A stretch of DNA of 64,000 nucleotides from Puffinus mauretanicus (taxonomy: Eukaryota > Chordata > Aves > Procellariiformes > Procellariidae), in contig JAJKFH010000927.1 of assembly GCA_023333565.1 (NCBI GenBank), forward strand, positions 1,550,001 through 1,614,000. The letters run 5' to 3'. The translations under genes and the position numbers were made by a program. This document shows positions 33,600-54,235 of the stretch, piece after piece. Each line of letters begins with the position of its first letter. Position 1 is the first letter of the stretch. The notes beneath the pieces are model-generated. The model worked only from the letters and a program-made list of their open reading frames with translations. It did no database searches and was not told the origin of the DNA.

Positions 33600-36190
33600 A
33601 ATCGAAAAGCTGCGCGCTGGCGGAGTACGGGCAAAAAGCGCCAGTCCTTGCCCTGATAAGTTCCCACTGATTTCACATTGAGGGTTACCCGCACTGAAAA
33701 TAGAGGCAGAGTTTTTCCTGCCTGCAGGAAGAGAGGCTCCAAGCAATGCGTGGGCTTGATTAATATCAGACATTTGTTGCCGCATTTTATGCAACCATCC
33801 GTATGAGTCAGCACACCTTCGTTTCCTCTCCTGCTTCTCGTGTAAGGAGTACGCTGGACAGCCAATAGAGAAATCTAGGGATTCACATCATTCTTAAGAA
33901 CTTTTTTTCATATGGAAAGACTTTGCTTTAGATAGTGTAACCATTTTTTTTTTGGTTACACAACTGGTAATATTGCCAAAGAAATGATGTTCAACTAGAA
34001 ACAGAATTTCCAGGTTCCCCCTAGTTTTAAAGTTCTGGTGCTGCTGGTCAGGGGGAGTGCTACTATCATGAAGAGCAAATTTAAGAGTAAATACTACTTA
34101 GTTGTCTGACTTAGAACACTGTATTCATCCTGTTTGCCAGCATTAACTGCTCTCATGCGAATGTGTTGGCATTATGAGATTACAGATTATTCTTAGGTTA
34201 AAGTCCAGTTTTATAAGAAATTTATTTTTGATGAACTGAGGAGGCTTTGCGCAGACTAGGTAGGCCAGTACTTTTGAGAAAAACACTGACAGCGCTTGGC
34301 TCCTAAACCATATACACAGCTTTGAAGAAGTTAGTTAGCAGCAATTTGAAGGAATAGACGTGAATGTTATTGACTTCAGGTGATTGAAATTAGTTGCAGA
34401 TGGGGGAAATTAGAGAAGTTATAAAACACCTGAGGATTAAGCGAGGTTATTAGGGCAAGTAGCCTTGGTGGTGGCTGCAGCAGCAAGGATGTCTTTGGAG
34501 TTTGTGGGAAGAAGCTTGTGTAGGTATATTTAGTCTTTTTAAAACAGAATTATTTTTGTTGTGTTTTAATTTTAAGTACACTGTGTGTTGAGCTTGGGCT
34601 GTTGAAGAAGAAAAGGGTGAGTTTTGCTGACGGACCTCTGTAGTTCTCATGGGCTGAACGGAGACTAGCTTTGTGGATGCTGTACAAATACAGTTTGTGT
34701 CTTGAGGAAGTAATGTGTCCACAGCTGATTGGGAGTAAAGAGAGGTGGTCTTGCTGTTACTTAGTGTGTATGCAGATGTGCATGTTTCAAAATTATGCCT
34801 TTATTGCTATGTATAGGGATAGGTAACTGCATTCTGACTCATGTGAGTGTTAGCTTTTATTACGAGACTGCATAGAAAAATTGGTAAAATGAAGAATTAC
34901 ACTCCGGTTTCATGCCAGAGTCTGAGACGTTAGCCTTATTGCTATAAGGCTACTCTGTCTGCTCTTAAAACTGCTTTCATTTGTGAGTAGCAGTGATGTT
35001 TAGGACAGAGTATTTATCATTTTCTTTTCTGTTAGTATCATGCGTTGCTGTGAAGCCCTTGAATGGCTTATTTTGGTGCTTTGTGTAGTGTTATTAAGCT
35101 CATAACAAGCTCTTACTGTGAGCTTGGCATAGTTTGAACAGATTTGGCTTTCCTGCCTACTAGGCCTTGCCTAAGAAAGATCATAATTCTGTAGTATGTA
35201 TATAAAAAAACCCAATGTATACATATAAAAAACCCCCTATGAATAGCATCTGTTTTGGTTCTCTTCAGTGTGTTTTTTTTTTTCCTCCCTTGTTAATTAA
35301 AACTCATTCCCGTGAGTCTAGACACCGTGTAGTTTCACTGGCTAGTGAAAGTGCATCCCTTGGTGTAGCCACATTTGTAACACGCTGTTCAGTCAGTGAA
35401 GTGCAGGCATGGGGTGCAGCTGCTTTGGTGTCTGGTGTTACTACAAAGGAACGTGGCACGCAGGGCGTTGGAGTCTCTGTGTTGATGGATGTGCTCTGCC
35501 TGGAGAGATTTCTTACCCTTCCCTGAAAGTAGTTGGTAAAGTTAAAAACCTATCTAGTAGGAATCTCCTGTTTCAGTGGGGTTGACTTCTGTTGACCCAT
35601 TTATTTTACAGTAATGTTGTTGTTTTGAGGTTCTCACGTGTTTTTTCTACTCACTGGCCACTTAGAGCCAAGCAGCACTTATTCTAGCAGTGATGCCATG
35701 CAGGAGTTGCCTTAGTTGTTGTAAGGGATATTAGTACTACGTGCTGCAGTCCAAACAGCTTGCAGTCTAAATGTAATCTTTTTAAGGTATAGGTGTTGCT
35801 TCTTGTGCAAACCTGTAAATAGCTGTGCTGTGCCGATGTAAAGCAGGACATCCGTTCTGTGCTATTCTGTGCTAGTACGGTGCATCACTAGAAGTTTGTG
35901 CAAATGCAGCTGCCTCAGTGCAAATTTGCTTAATGCATACGGACCTTATTACTTGTATGGTTGCAATGATTAAAAAAATGCAAACTGTGCATAAATAGAA
36001 AAGTTGAAATGTTGTTAAATATATCTTTTAGTAAAAACATTAACAAGCCATTACAGGTAGGCACTCTCACAGGAATGAGAGTGACTTTTGCTGTAAAATC
36101 TGCTTTTGTTGGGTGGGTTATGTGACTTGGCCTAGCTCCTCTGGGGCAGGACAAAACGGCCGTGCAGACCCACACCTTCAGTCGTTAGAC
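33600..36190. other. Intergenic spacer between the NOP58 and SUMO1 CpG islands
   Basis: This is ordinary AT-rich sequence between the two divergent promoters. I see no exon, repeat family or RNA gene. Confidence 0.5.
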
Positions 36191-36648
36191 CGCTTATAAC
36201 TAGCGGAGTTCATAAAAACACCTATTTTTCCCTTGGGGGCAGGCCATCAGGTGCCTTTCTGCAGCCGGGCCTTCGGAGGCCGCCGGCGCTGGCAGACGCC
36301 GGGCCTCGCCGTGGGGCCCGGGGAGAGCCGCGGTCCCTGCTGTGGCCTGGCTGCCTTTCCCCGCCTCTGCCCGGGACGGGCCGGTGCGGGCGAGCCCAGG
36401 GAAGCGGCGCCTCGGGGTTTGCGGCGCGGGGGGCCCCGGGGGGCCGAAGGCGGTGTCCCCCGCGGCGGGGTGCCGGTGCGGGCTGGGAGGAGCTGGCGGG
36501 CGGGCCGCGCCGCGCCGGGCGGGAAGTGAGCTCAGGCGCACAGGAAATCCCGCCCGCGCCGCGGCCTGTGTTTGCGCTGCGGGCAGAGAAAGGAGCGGAG
36601 CGCCTGCAGCGGCCCAGCCGAGCCTGCCGCACGCAACGGGGCCGAGCC

Positions 36649-46134
<9,486 letters not shown>

Positions 46135-46935
46135 ATCCTTCTGTTTGTTTTCTTCCCCCTTAATCCTTTTTTATTTTTAAATAATAGTTCTTTTGTAATG
46201 TGGTGTTCAACACTGAATTGAAACTGGCACCCCATCTCTGGGAGTTTATTTTCAAGCGTCTGGTATTTTGAATTCTCGTGCTCATTATACACTATTGTTT
46301 CTGTTTTCATTGTGCTGAACTTTTGTGATCCAGCTGCAGCCTTGCTCCCCTCTTCCCTTCTGCCCTCCCCTTTAGAAATACACGTACACACATGCATTTG
46401 TATGTTCACTAGGTTCGTGCATTTCAGGCACGAAGGCTGTAAGATCTGCCAGGTGGGCGAGTGTTCTTAATGACTTCCATATCTGCCCTGAAGTTTTGAT
46501 GTGTGACTGTTTCACTCCTGGACTATAACTTTCAGTGCGAGATGAAGTTTTTCAGAGAACTAAACTGTGGAGAAATTGTATCGATAACTCGGAGCTATTT
46601 TGCTTAAATTGTGCTGATGGCCCAACGAAGATTACCAAGTTGGAAATGGAAAAGCTAGAACTGTTGTCATCTGTACTTTGCTCCAGAGATGGCTTTGCTG
46701 AAGACATAAAATTGAAAACCCTAATGATTCTTAAATCTTGCCAGAAGAGCCCAGAAGCATTTTAACTTCATATAGCAATTAGTACACGCAGGTATTCATG
46801 CAAGAATGTTCACAGCAGACAACTGGTGTTACTTTGACACTCTTGTTTGTACCTTTTGGCCTGGGACGTGGGTTTTGAATGGACATTGTCTGTACCAGCT
46901 TCATTTAAAATAAACAAGAAAAACAATTTTATAAA
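46135..46935 (+). other. SUMO1: SUMO1 3' untranslated region
   Basis: This is about 800 nt from the stop codon to a predicted cleavage site about 20 nt beyond AATAAA (46909-46914). Later hexamers could give a longer transcript, so the end is an inference. Confidence 0.65.
46909..46914 (+). terminator. SUMO1: SUMO1 poly(A) signal AATAAA
   Basis: A canonical hexamer lies in TTTAAAATAAACAAG, about 775 nt past the stop codon. Confidence 0.7.
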
Positions 46936-49900
46936 CAACTTGTATTTTCTTTTCAAATGTTTGGAAATGAGCAAAACCATAAAAAGTTATAATTAGGGCA
47001 TGCTTTTCCAGTAACTATACGTTGAAGCCAAAAAAAACCAAAAGTGCTCTGTAAATATACCTCATTTAAAAAAAAATACTTTTTTCTACTTGCCCTAGTA
47101 AAATACTTGATCTGCTTGGTTTGCAGGTGACTATTTGAGACTACTAGCTGTTTCTTTTCTTGTTAGAGAATATTCACATACAGTTACAGCTTCACTTCAT
47201 GCACAAAAGGTAAACTGAAAATGCAACTTGGAAAGAGACACAAAGATGGTTTTTAATGTCTACATTTCATATGATCGTGGTACCATTAAATAATTTCTCT
47301 ATGATGGATGACATGGAAGTGTCATGATAGTTCATCAGGCATCATTATGAGGGTCCACTTCATGTTCTAGCTAGTCACAGGTTCTAAATGGTCAGTCTGA
47401 GAACAAGTTACTGGATATGAAAGCTCAGATGGGATGTTATGGGCAGGATAGTGTGGAGAGCAGGTTTCTGCACTGTCCCTGCTTCAGCCTTTCTGCAGAT
47501 AAATAGGACTCGTTTCTGATTTGGTTTGGTAAATCAAGTTCACTATAAATGCCAACTTCATTTAAAGACACGTTTTAGTGCTGGCATACTTAAAAGAAAT
47601 TACAGATTTTGAATGATTAGTTTTTATGGCACTTGCTGTAAAGCTAGAAATGCATTTTCTTTAATGCTTGTGGTTTGTGTCCTGTTTCTGATTTAGTAAT
47701 ACTTTTGTACACATAGTTGCGCTAAGCAATTTTTTAAAGATTAAAATTTTTGTTTACAAAATGTCAGAATATGGGGTTTTCTTGAAGTATTCTATGTAAT
47801 TCAATTCTATGGGGGAAGAGGGGTTGCTATTGTGATGTAGAACAACATGGCTTCTTTGCACTTATCTTCGATTGCTCCGATACTAAATATATCTGCTTTA
47901 GAATACCGGAAATAAACAGCCTTGTGATTATTATCCGATCATCTTCTAATTTAAATTTGTATACTGCTCTTGTTAGTAGACAAATTCCCATTATCCCTCT
48001 TCTGCAAATTAGGAACTGAGGTGCAGGGGATGGTAGTTTATTCGGGTCACTCTGGAAGTTGAAAGTGGAACTGAGAACAGAATCCAGATCCCTTGGGTTT
48101 GATGCTAGTACTCTAGTTGCTGCACCAACTTTCTTTGCTTTTTGCTGTGCACTCTCCTCTTCCAAATCTGTTTTATATGCTCATTTATATCAGCTTTCTA
48201 GTTGTAGCACTGCATTTAGTTCTCTTGAGATTATGGAGGAGGGTTTCCTGCAGAATGCAGCTTCAGTAGGATGAAGCTCAAGGCGAAGATTTCTTTCTAT
48301 TGTGTAACCTTGTCCTAAAATACATCTCTTTATAGAGTGGATATGATACCAAAGTGACAAACTGATTTGACCTCTTTCTCAGACTCGTTGTGAAGCCTCA
48401 GAGAGCTAGTGCCTCAATGGAGCTGCTGGTCTAAAGCAATGTCTGTACTGTTACAACTTGATGGAACAGTAATAACAGGAAAACAGTACTCTGCCTCAAA
48501 GATCAGTATTGAGAGCTTCATGTAAAATGAGAGATACACATGCTATGCAGATGCACTAGTACCCTTTTTAAGGAAGTTTATTCTTGGAAGCTGTACATTG
48601 AAATAAAACCTGAATTTTGAAGTCAAGGAATACAGACTTGAATTTTCTTCATTTCTCTGGAAGAGAAATCAATGTCTCTAAAAGAATTTCTTTCTGAAAA
48701 GATGGTCTGCAGTGGAATTTCTAAACTACTCATAGCTATGAAGCATATGACTGGAAGTCAGATTGGCCTTCATATGTTGGAGAAAAACAGAGAAAAGAAT
48801 CTTTTTTCCTCCTGAAATTTGTCTTTGTTTACATGCTTACCTGTATATTAGAAGAACTGAGTTCAGCTGTTGATGGCTGGTTTTGTTAAGTGTTTAAAAA
48901 AAAAAGTGGTGGTGGGAGAATGAAACTATCTTCACTGAGTCAGTTACGCAGTGGAAGGTGGAAGCTAATCCTTGCTTTATTTCTAATTGTGAAATTAATA
49001 TGTTGAATATTCACTATGGTGGTGTATAAAAGCTGTATTGATAAGCGCTTTACAAAATTATCAGTCTCAACAGATTTTCTTAAAGCTGGTTTGTTTAAAG
49101 GATTTGTGTATTATCTACGTGATCATCAATTCGACAAAATGAGATCTTTTTTTTTTTGAAGTTAAATGTGTAAATGTTGGCAGGATTTGGACTGCAGTTA
49201 GAATGTCAGATAGTGCTAAAACTTGAAGTCTGCCACAAATTTTGACTAACAGTCTATTGTTTTAGAAGCACTACAACTGTATGCTAGTTTTTAACTTTTC
49301 CTAATTTAAGTGGAAATTATTTTTAAGAATACAATACTAAAATATCTGTGCTGACCTGTGCATCTTCTGTATGCACTTTTGAATTATTGCTGTTCAGGTA
49401 AATTTTCTTAAATGAGAAGATTAGCTTCTGAGGCACCATACAGAGAACTGTAGGAATTGTGCAAGTTGGAAGTAGTGTAAACTGGTTCTGTTTTGCTTTT
49501 AGAACCAGTACTTAATGCATATTTAATTTAATGAAATTCAGCTTCAATTTAGAGACTGCAAAAAGTTGATTACTCTTCTCCGCAGGAGACTCTTTGCAGG
49601 AACTGCAATACGAATTGAATCTACAGATGTTACACTTTCTTATGTTAGATAATACTAGAGAAGCAGAAAATAAGATAAACCTGATTTACAAGGAAGAAAA
49701 GTTCTTATCTTGCTATAGTTTCTCTGTTGTCATCTTATTGTTGATATGGAAATCTAGCCTTTTCTTAAACAGTAGTATGTTTATTGCAATTTATTGGTTT
49801 GGAGGATTCCTCCAAGAGTAAGGACTGGGGTCTTCATACCTTTTGTAAACTGACAGTTCCATTGTTTTCATTCTTAACACAAAATGGACCAAAGAATCTG

Positions 49901-51221
49901 GGATGAAGCAGCAAAGGATAAACTGAATGTGTTCTGTGGCACCTCAAGAGGTCTGTCAGGATTCATTTCTACTGGCTGATAAAACATGAATGCTTTTATT
50001 TGCTATCAATGGGATGTATATGCAGACTACTGTTGCAGTCTGGGAAAATGATTTGTGAATGAGAGTAGCACCTATCCCAAAAAGGAACATTGTTTCTCTT
50101 TTGAATCAGGTTGGACCCTTGAATTAGACTGGAACTGAAAGAGCTCACTACAATGACCCATTCCTGGCACCAAGCATTTATTTATTCTTTTGTATGGTTT
50201 TCAGGCAGCTGAAAATAAGAAAACAGCCATGGACGAGGAACATCTTGAGTGTGTTCTAGTCTGGTAGCTTCTATTAGTAGTGCTCGTTGGAACTGCAGAT
50301 GTTGTTCCAGATCTGCTCTTTGCCTGCAAACGATGTTAATAAAGTGGATTGCAGACACAGGACAGAATTCCTCCTTGGGTTAGAAAGCTGGTGCTTTGAC
50401 TTGAAACCTGCACACTGAGCTCATTGCTGGTTCACTGACATTTCTGTGACTTTGCCACAGTGCATACAGTGCCTTCTGAGGCACTGAGCCTGGACAGGAG
50501 ATTGGACTTCCCCCAGGAGTTGGCTTTGAGCAAGGTTTGGAATGGGCTGGGGAAGAAAATGTCGGCTTATGCTAATACCTTTTTGTGGGCCAGTATGTTC
50601 TGCTGTCACAACAGTATGAACAGAGCAAGCAGGAGGTAGTTATTCCTGCTCAGCTGTAGTTCCCATGTATCTTCTTATGCCTGGTACTGCTTTGTGCCTG
50701 ACAAATTGATCTAGGCTTCCCTTAAGAAGGCCTGTTATGCTATTTGCAGTGTTTTAATACGTGGTATGCAGACTCCCAGTTCCTGTGTTCTGAGGTGCTG
50801 GTAGGAATAAGTTCTGGAAGCACATTGCTGGGATCTGCTCCGATGGACTGCGTAAAGGTAATCGTAGTTTCAGATGTGCGGGGCAATCTAGTTGCGCTTC
50901 TTTCTGTAGTGTAAATGGGTGTTATAAACTCTGAAACAGTGAAAGAATACAGATAAAGATATATGTGAATAGCTGATGGAATTTGGGGGGAAACATTGGA
51001 AAACTGTTTAAATAGTAAAAGAACTGCATTGTATTTCGGAGTTTGAATTGAAGGCAGCTTAACTAACTCCTGAGGTACCGATGCTGCTCTTCAATGTTAA
51101 TTACGCTGATAGAACTCCTGACTACAGAAGTATTTTTGTATTGTCTGGCACTAGGTGTAAAGATTTATTATTATTACTGAGGAAAAAAAATAACTTCACT
51201 CTTTGATTAATAGCTATGTAC
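46936..51221. other. Region between SUMO1 and recognised KIAA2012-like exons
   Basis: This is mostly AT-rich sequence where the convergent transcripts of SUMO1 and the KIAA2012-like gene would end. It contains one old SINE (about 47985-48140). The 3' exon(s) and stop of the KIAA2012-like gene were not identified; an open minus-strand stretch near 50421-50620 has no phase-compatible splice into the preceding exon. Confidence 0.45.
47985..48140 (-). repeat. Ancient MIR/CORE-type SINE fragment
   Basis: Read on the minus strand, the segment starts with a tRNA-like head (GCAACTAGAGTACTAGCATC, then GGATTCTGTTC as a degenerate B box). It continues through a CORE-like part, CACCTCAGTTCCTAATTTGC, then AGAGGGATAATGGGA, parallel to the MIR words CCTCAGTTTCC...CTGTAAAATGGGGATAAT. 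The divergence is high, so the subfamily cannot be named by eye. It accounts for the open frame seen there. Confidence 0.6.
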
Positions 51222-51425
51222 CTGATTAAAAGCTGTGCTTGTGTTTTGGCTTCCTCTAGAGCTAGTCTAACATCTTCCTCTTTCTTCATCGCTCCTCAGC
51301 CTCACATCTTGTCTTCTCCCAGTTTCTTCTTTCATACTCCAGGCATTTTTCTGCCATCTCCACCAGCTGCTGGCGTTCCTCCTGTAACCACATTGCTCCT
51401 TCTTTCTGTCTGCGTTTTTCTGCCT
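51222..51425 (-). pseudogene. KIAA2012: KIAA2012-like coiled-coil exon with apparent frameshift
   Basis: Acceptor ...CTAAG at 51426 and donor CAG|GTACAT at 51216-51221 bound this 204-nt exon. In phase with the upstream exon it reads EAEKRRQKEG, then LVEMAEKCLEYERR, then EAEER and a TGA at 51286-51288. One base later, in another frame, the coding character resumes as MKKEEDVRLALEEAKTQAQ. Both halves parallel the human KIAA2012 coiled-coil C-terminal region (its EMAEEERLEYQRR and ARLALEEA segments), so a single-base deletion around 51287-51292 is the simplest reading. It may be an assembly error rather than decay, because splice sites and the other exons are clean. The protein is a Glu/Lys/Arg-rich coiled-coil of unknown molecular role. 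Confidence 0.7.
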
Positions 51426-52016
51426 CTTAGAAACAGATCACCAACAACTATTAGTTGCTCATATACTTCCTATTTAGGAAATGTTTCTTTCATCAATTAC
51501 AATTACAGAAAATACTGTTATAATACTGACCTTACAAGTATTTAATATTGTCTCAAACACATGAGTTTGTCTTAAATTGTAATTGGATTTTTTTTTTTAA
51601 ATCTGCTTGGCATTTAGGTTTTCAAGCCTTCCTCTGCAACTATTTGTTAGAAGTAGAATCTCTCTTTTTAAACTGTGTAGCTACTGGGACTTGGGCTTTC
51701 AGAGAAAATATATAACAAAAACATCAAGAAATGAACAGATGTAGCATGAATGTTATTATTGCTAGCATCTTGCACAGTTGCATCATAGCTAGGCTGTGGA
51801 ATTTCTCTTCTTCAGGCTGCAGGGACTGTGGAAGAGACGACTTGTTACCATATCTATTTAATAGAGGAGGAGCAGCTGAGGTACTGCAAGTTTGGGACTT
51901 AGTGTCACAGGACTTCCATGGCAGACACTCAGGCTAAGTCTATGTCTTTACCAGAAATCATCCATTCAGATGAATTATCTGCAGCTAAAGTAAGTAGTAG
52001 CCTTTCTATAGACCAC

Positions 52017-52186
52017 CTGCTCCTTCTTGTTCCTCTAGCTGTGTCTTCTTCTGGAACTGCAGAAGCTTTCTGTGATAATGCTCCTGCTGCTGCTGCCAAA
52101 TATGTTCTTGCGCTGCTTTCTCTAATTGCGACTTCTTTGCTGCCTCCTCCTCCTGGCGCCTCCACTCTTCTTCTAGTTTCTGTAAA
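52017..52186 (-). CDS. KIAA2012: KIAA2012-like coiled-coil exon
   Basis: This 170-nt exon has acceptor TTTTAG and donor GCAG|GTGGTC. The frame reads LQKLEEEWRRQEEEAAKK, then KAAQEHIWQQQQEHYHRKL, ending in EEQEGA with one base left over. The heptad-like Glu/Gln/Lys composition predicts one long helix. The order of words parallels the human KIAA2012 segment RLQEEQQRQEEEE...KAAQERARQQQEEFRRKLQ, recalled from the family and not aligned here. Phases fit the exons on both sides. The strand and place next to SUMO1, convergent with it, match the amniote gene order. Confidence 0.75.
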
Positions 52187-54060
52187 CTAAAACGTAAATG
52201 ATTATTAATTGCTATAGCAACCTTGGGTTTGCTGAACATTTTTGCCAGAAGTAGAGCAGGTTCTAGCCCAAAGAGCTAAGTAGATTGCCAAAGTGAAGGA
52301 GAGAGAAATTAGAATAAAGGGAGAACAGGTGCTGGTTAGTGATACTTAGCATATGTCTGGTTAGTTCTGCAAATTAGTATTAAAAAAAAAAAAATTACTG
52401 TCTACTTTCACACTGTCTGTAAGGGGGCAAAAACCTGAATTACAATTTTTGCATGTGTGCTTTTGAGGAGGACATGAGGACTATGGGATACAGGTACGTG
52501 GTTTACATGAAACAAAGATGTGGAGACAAGGGATGGAGGAGAGCACAGGGGCAGCTAGGAAAGTCCAGAGAACAAGAGCTGGAAGAAAAAATTGGAATGC
52601 ACCTCTGTGGAACAGGAACACAAACCCAGAACAAGAACCCAGGCTATGCAACGAGCAAGGAGGCAATGGAAAGCCTTGGCTGAGATTTAGATGTAAACAG
52701 AATGGTGGTCAACATGGGCTATTTTTGCAGGAGGATTCGCACTGTGAGTAAGGAGCACAAAAGAAAGTCAAGGAGGTTAATGAAGTGAAGGAATATTCTC
52801 CTTATTTTGGGAATGGGAAGTTAAGGGCAATCAAACTAAAGGTCTTCTGCTTCACTGAGTGCTATTTAAGATAATTTCGAAACTAACTCAGGGTTCTCAG
52901 TCCAGCAGTTTGACTTGAATGCCTACTTGCTTTTCCTGAAATAAATTTAAGGGCATGGCACTAATATCGAAAAATGCTTTATAAGTCAGATTTGTCCTTT
53001 CTTTTCAACCATCTGATTAAAAGATGCTACTTCTGCAAATCTGGTTCTTACAAATGCCCGTGACCAGGGAATACTTTCCAAAGTGTTCAGTCATTTCTAG
53101 GTAGGCTGCAGCTCTTCAAAATCACCCAAGGAGGTCGCTGTTCTCCCCGGTAAATACCATTCTTAATGAAAAAATAAGTATAATACAGAAGCAAAGCAGT
53201 AAGATGGTGTCAGAATGTGTTGTTTTGTGTAAGCAGAACACTTCAAAAGGTGAATAAAAAGGTGATAATTATATTATAGCAGAGCTTTACTGGGTTTCCC
53301 AGAGCTTTTGCCTTAAGTATTTGTTGTTGGGGTTTTTTTTTCCCTAAAGCTATGTCAGCAGAGGTCAAGAGCAAAAGTGCTCTTACTGCATTTTTTTGTA
53401 GTATAAAATTCTTGTATCATTAAGGAATAACCTACATTGCTATGAAATGTCTTTATAACCATGTAGTTGTAACCATGCTGAGGTTTTTGTCTGGGAAAAT
53501 GCTCAGTAGTGGTTTTGGTGCTGTATGGAAAGCGTGGAATATCATCTTCATGAACTCACTGTAAGCTAGGTACAATTGGTTGAAAACCTGAAATTGTTTA
53601 ATGACTTTGATTCACTATTGATACTAATTTTTCATTAATGAGTTGGAAAATTGTAACTTTAGGACAGACTCAGAATTCAGAGTAATGGTAAATGGATGAA
53701 AGTATTAAAAAGAAAAAAGTTAAATTAGTAGAGGTACTTAGGGAAAATCTAGTACGTTGCTAAAAGATGGAACTCTATGCACATGTTTCAGATGAACAGG
53801 TCTGTGATGTTATCCTCTAGTTTGGAATTTGCCTGGGGGTACTGGATCAGTTTGCTGGCTCCTTTACACTCTTACGTGTTATTAGTTTTCTATTATATTA
53901 GAAAATGCTTTGTTATATATATGTTTCTTCATGCTGGAACATTAATGGGTTTGGATGCATATGCCTGGCTGACAAAAAGCAAAGCAAAGACTACAGTAGT
54001 TCTGTGTCATCATTCCATTCAAATGTTCCCTTCTCAAATGAGAACATTATCCTCACTAAC

Positions 54061-54235
54061 CGCATCTCCTCCATGATCCTCTGTTCCTTTTCCAGATCTG
54101 CCTTCACTTCTTTCATTTGTTCCTGCTGCTCTTTCTTTTTCCATTTATGTTGTTCTTGTTCCTTCCTCTTCTTCTCCACTTGCAGTTGCTGCCTTTCTGC
54201 CTTTTTTGCTCTTACTTTTTCCTGTGCAGATTTGT
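54061..54235 (-). CDS. KIAA2012: KIAA2012-like coiled-coil exon
   Basis: The frame reads KSAQEKVRAKKAERQQLQVE, then a lysine/glutamate/glutamine-rich helix ending IMEEMR, split by a GTTAGT donor (54055-54060 on this strand). The acceptor is taken at an AAG before 54235 because an in-frame TGA lies just upstream; the polypyrimidine tract there is weak, so this boundary is tentative. The arrangement QEK-x-R-x(2)-A corresponds to human KIAA2012 upstream of its EEIRLRKQRLQ segment. The two leftover bases combine with the next exon to give Arg-Leu-Gln, as expected. Confidence 0.72.

Noticed and set aside
31549..33600. Long open frames on both strands (up to about 297 codons)
   Set aside because: They overlap the NOP58 CpG island. 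High GC suppresses stop codons; no splice or family support, and frames are open on both strands at once.
47827..48165. 112-codon minus-strand open frame
   Set aside because: Coincides with the MIR-like SINE; the translation has no gene-like features.
50421..50620. Minus-strand open stretch as the KIAA2012-like terminal exon
   Set aside because: An AG lies upstream, but the phase left by the exon at 51222-51425 leads to a stop after about ten codons, so the longer frame is not joined.
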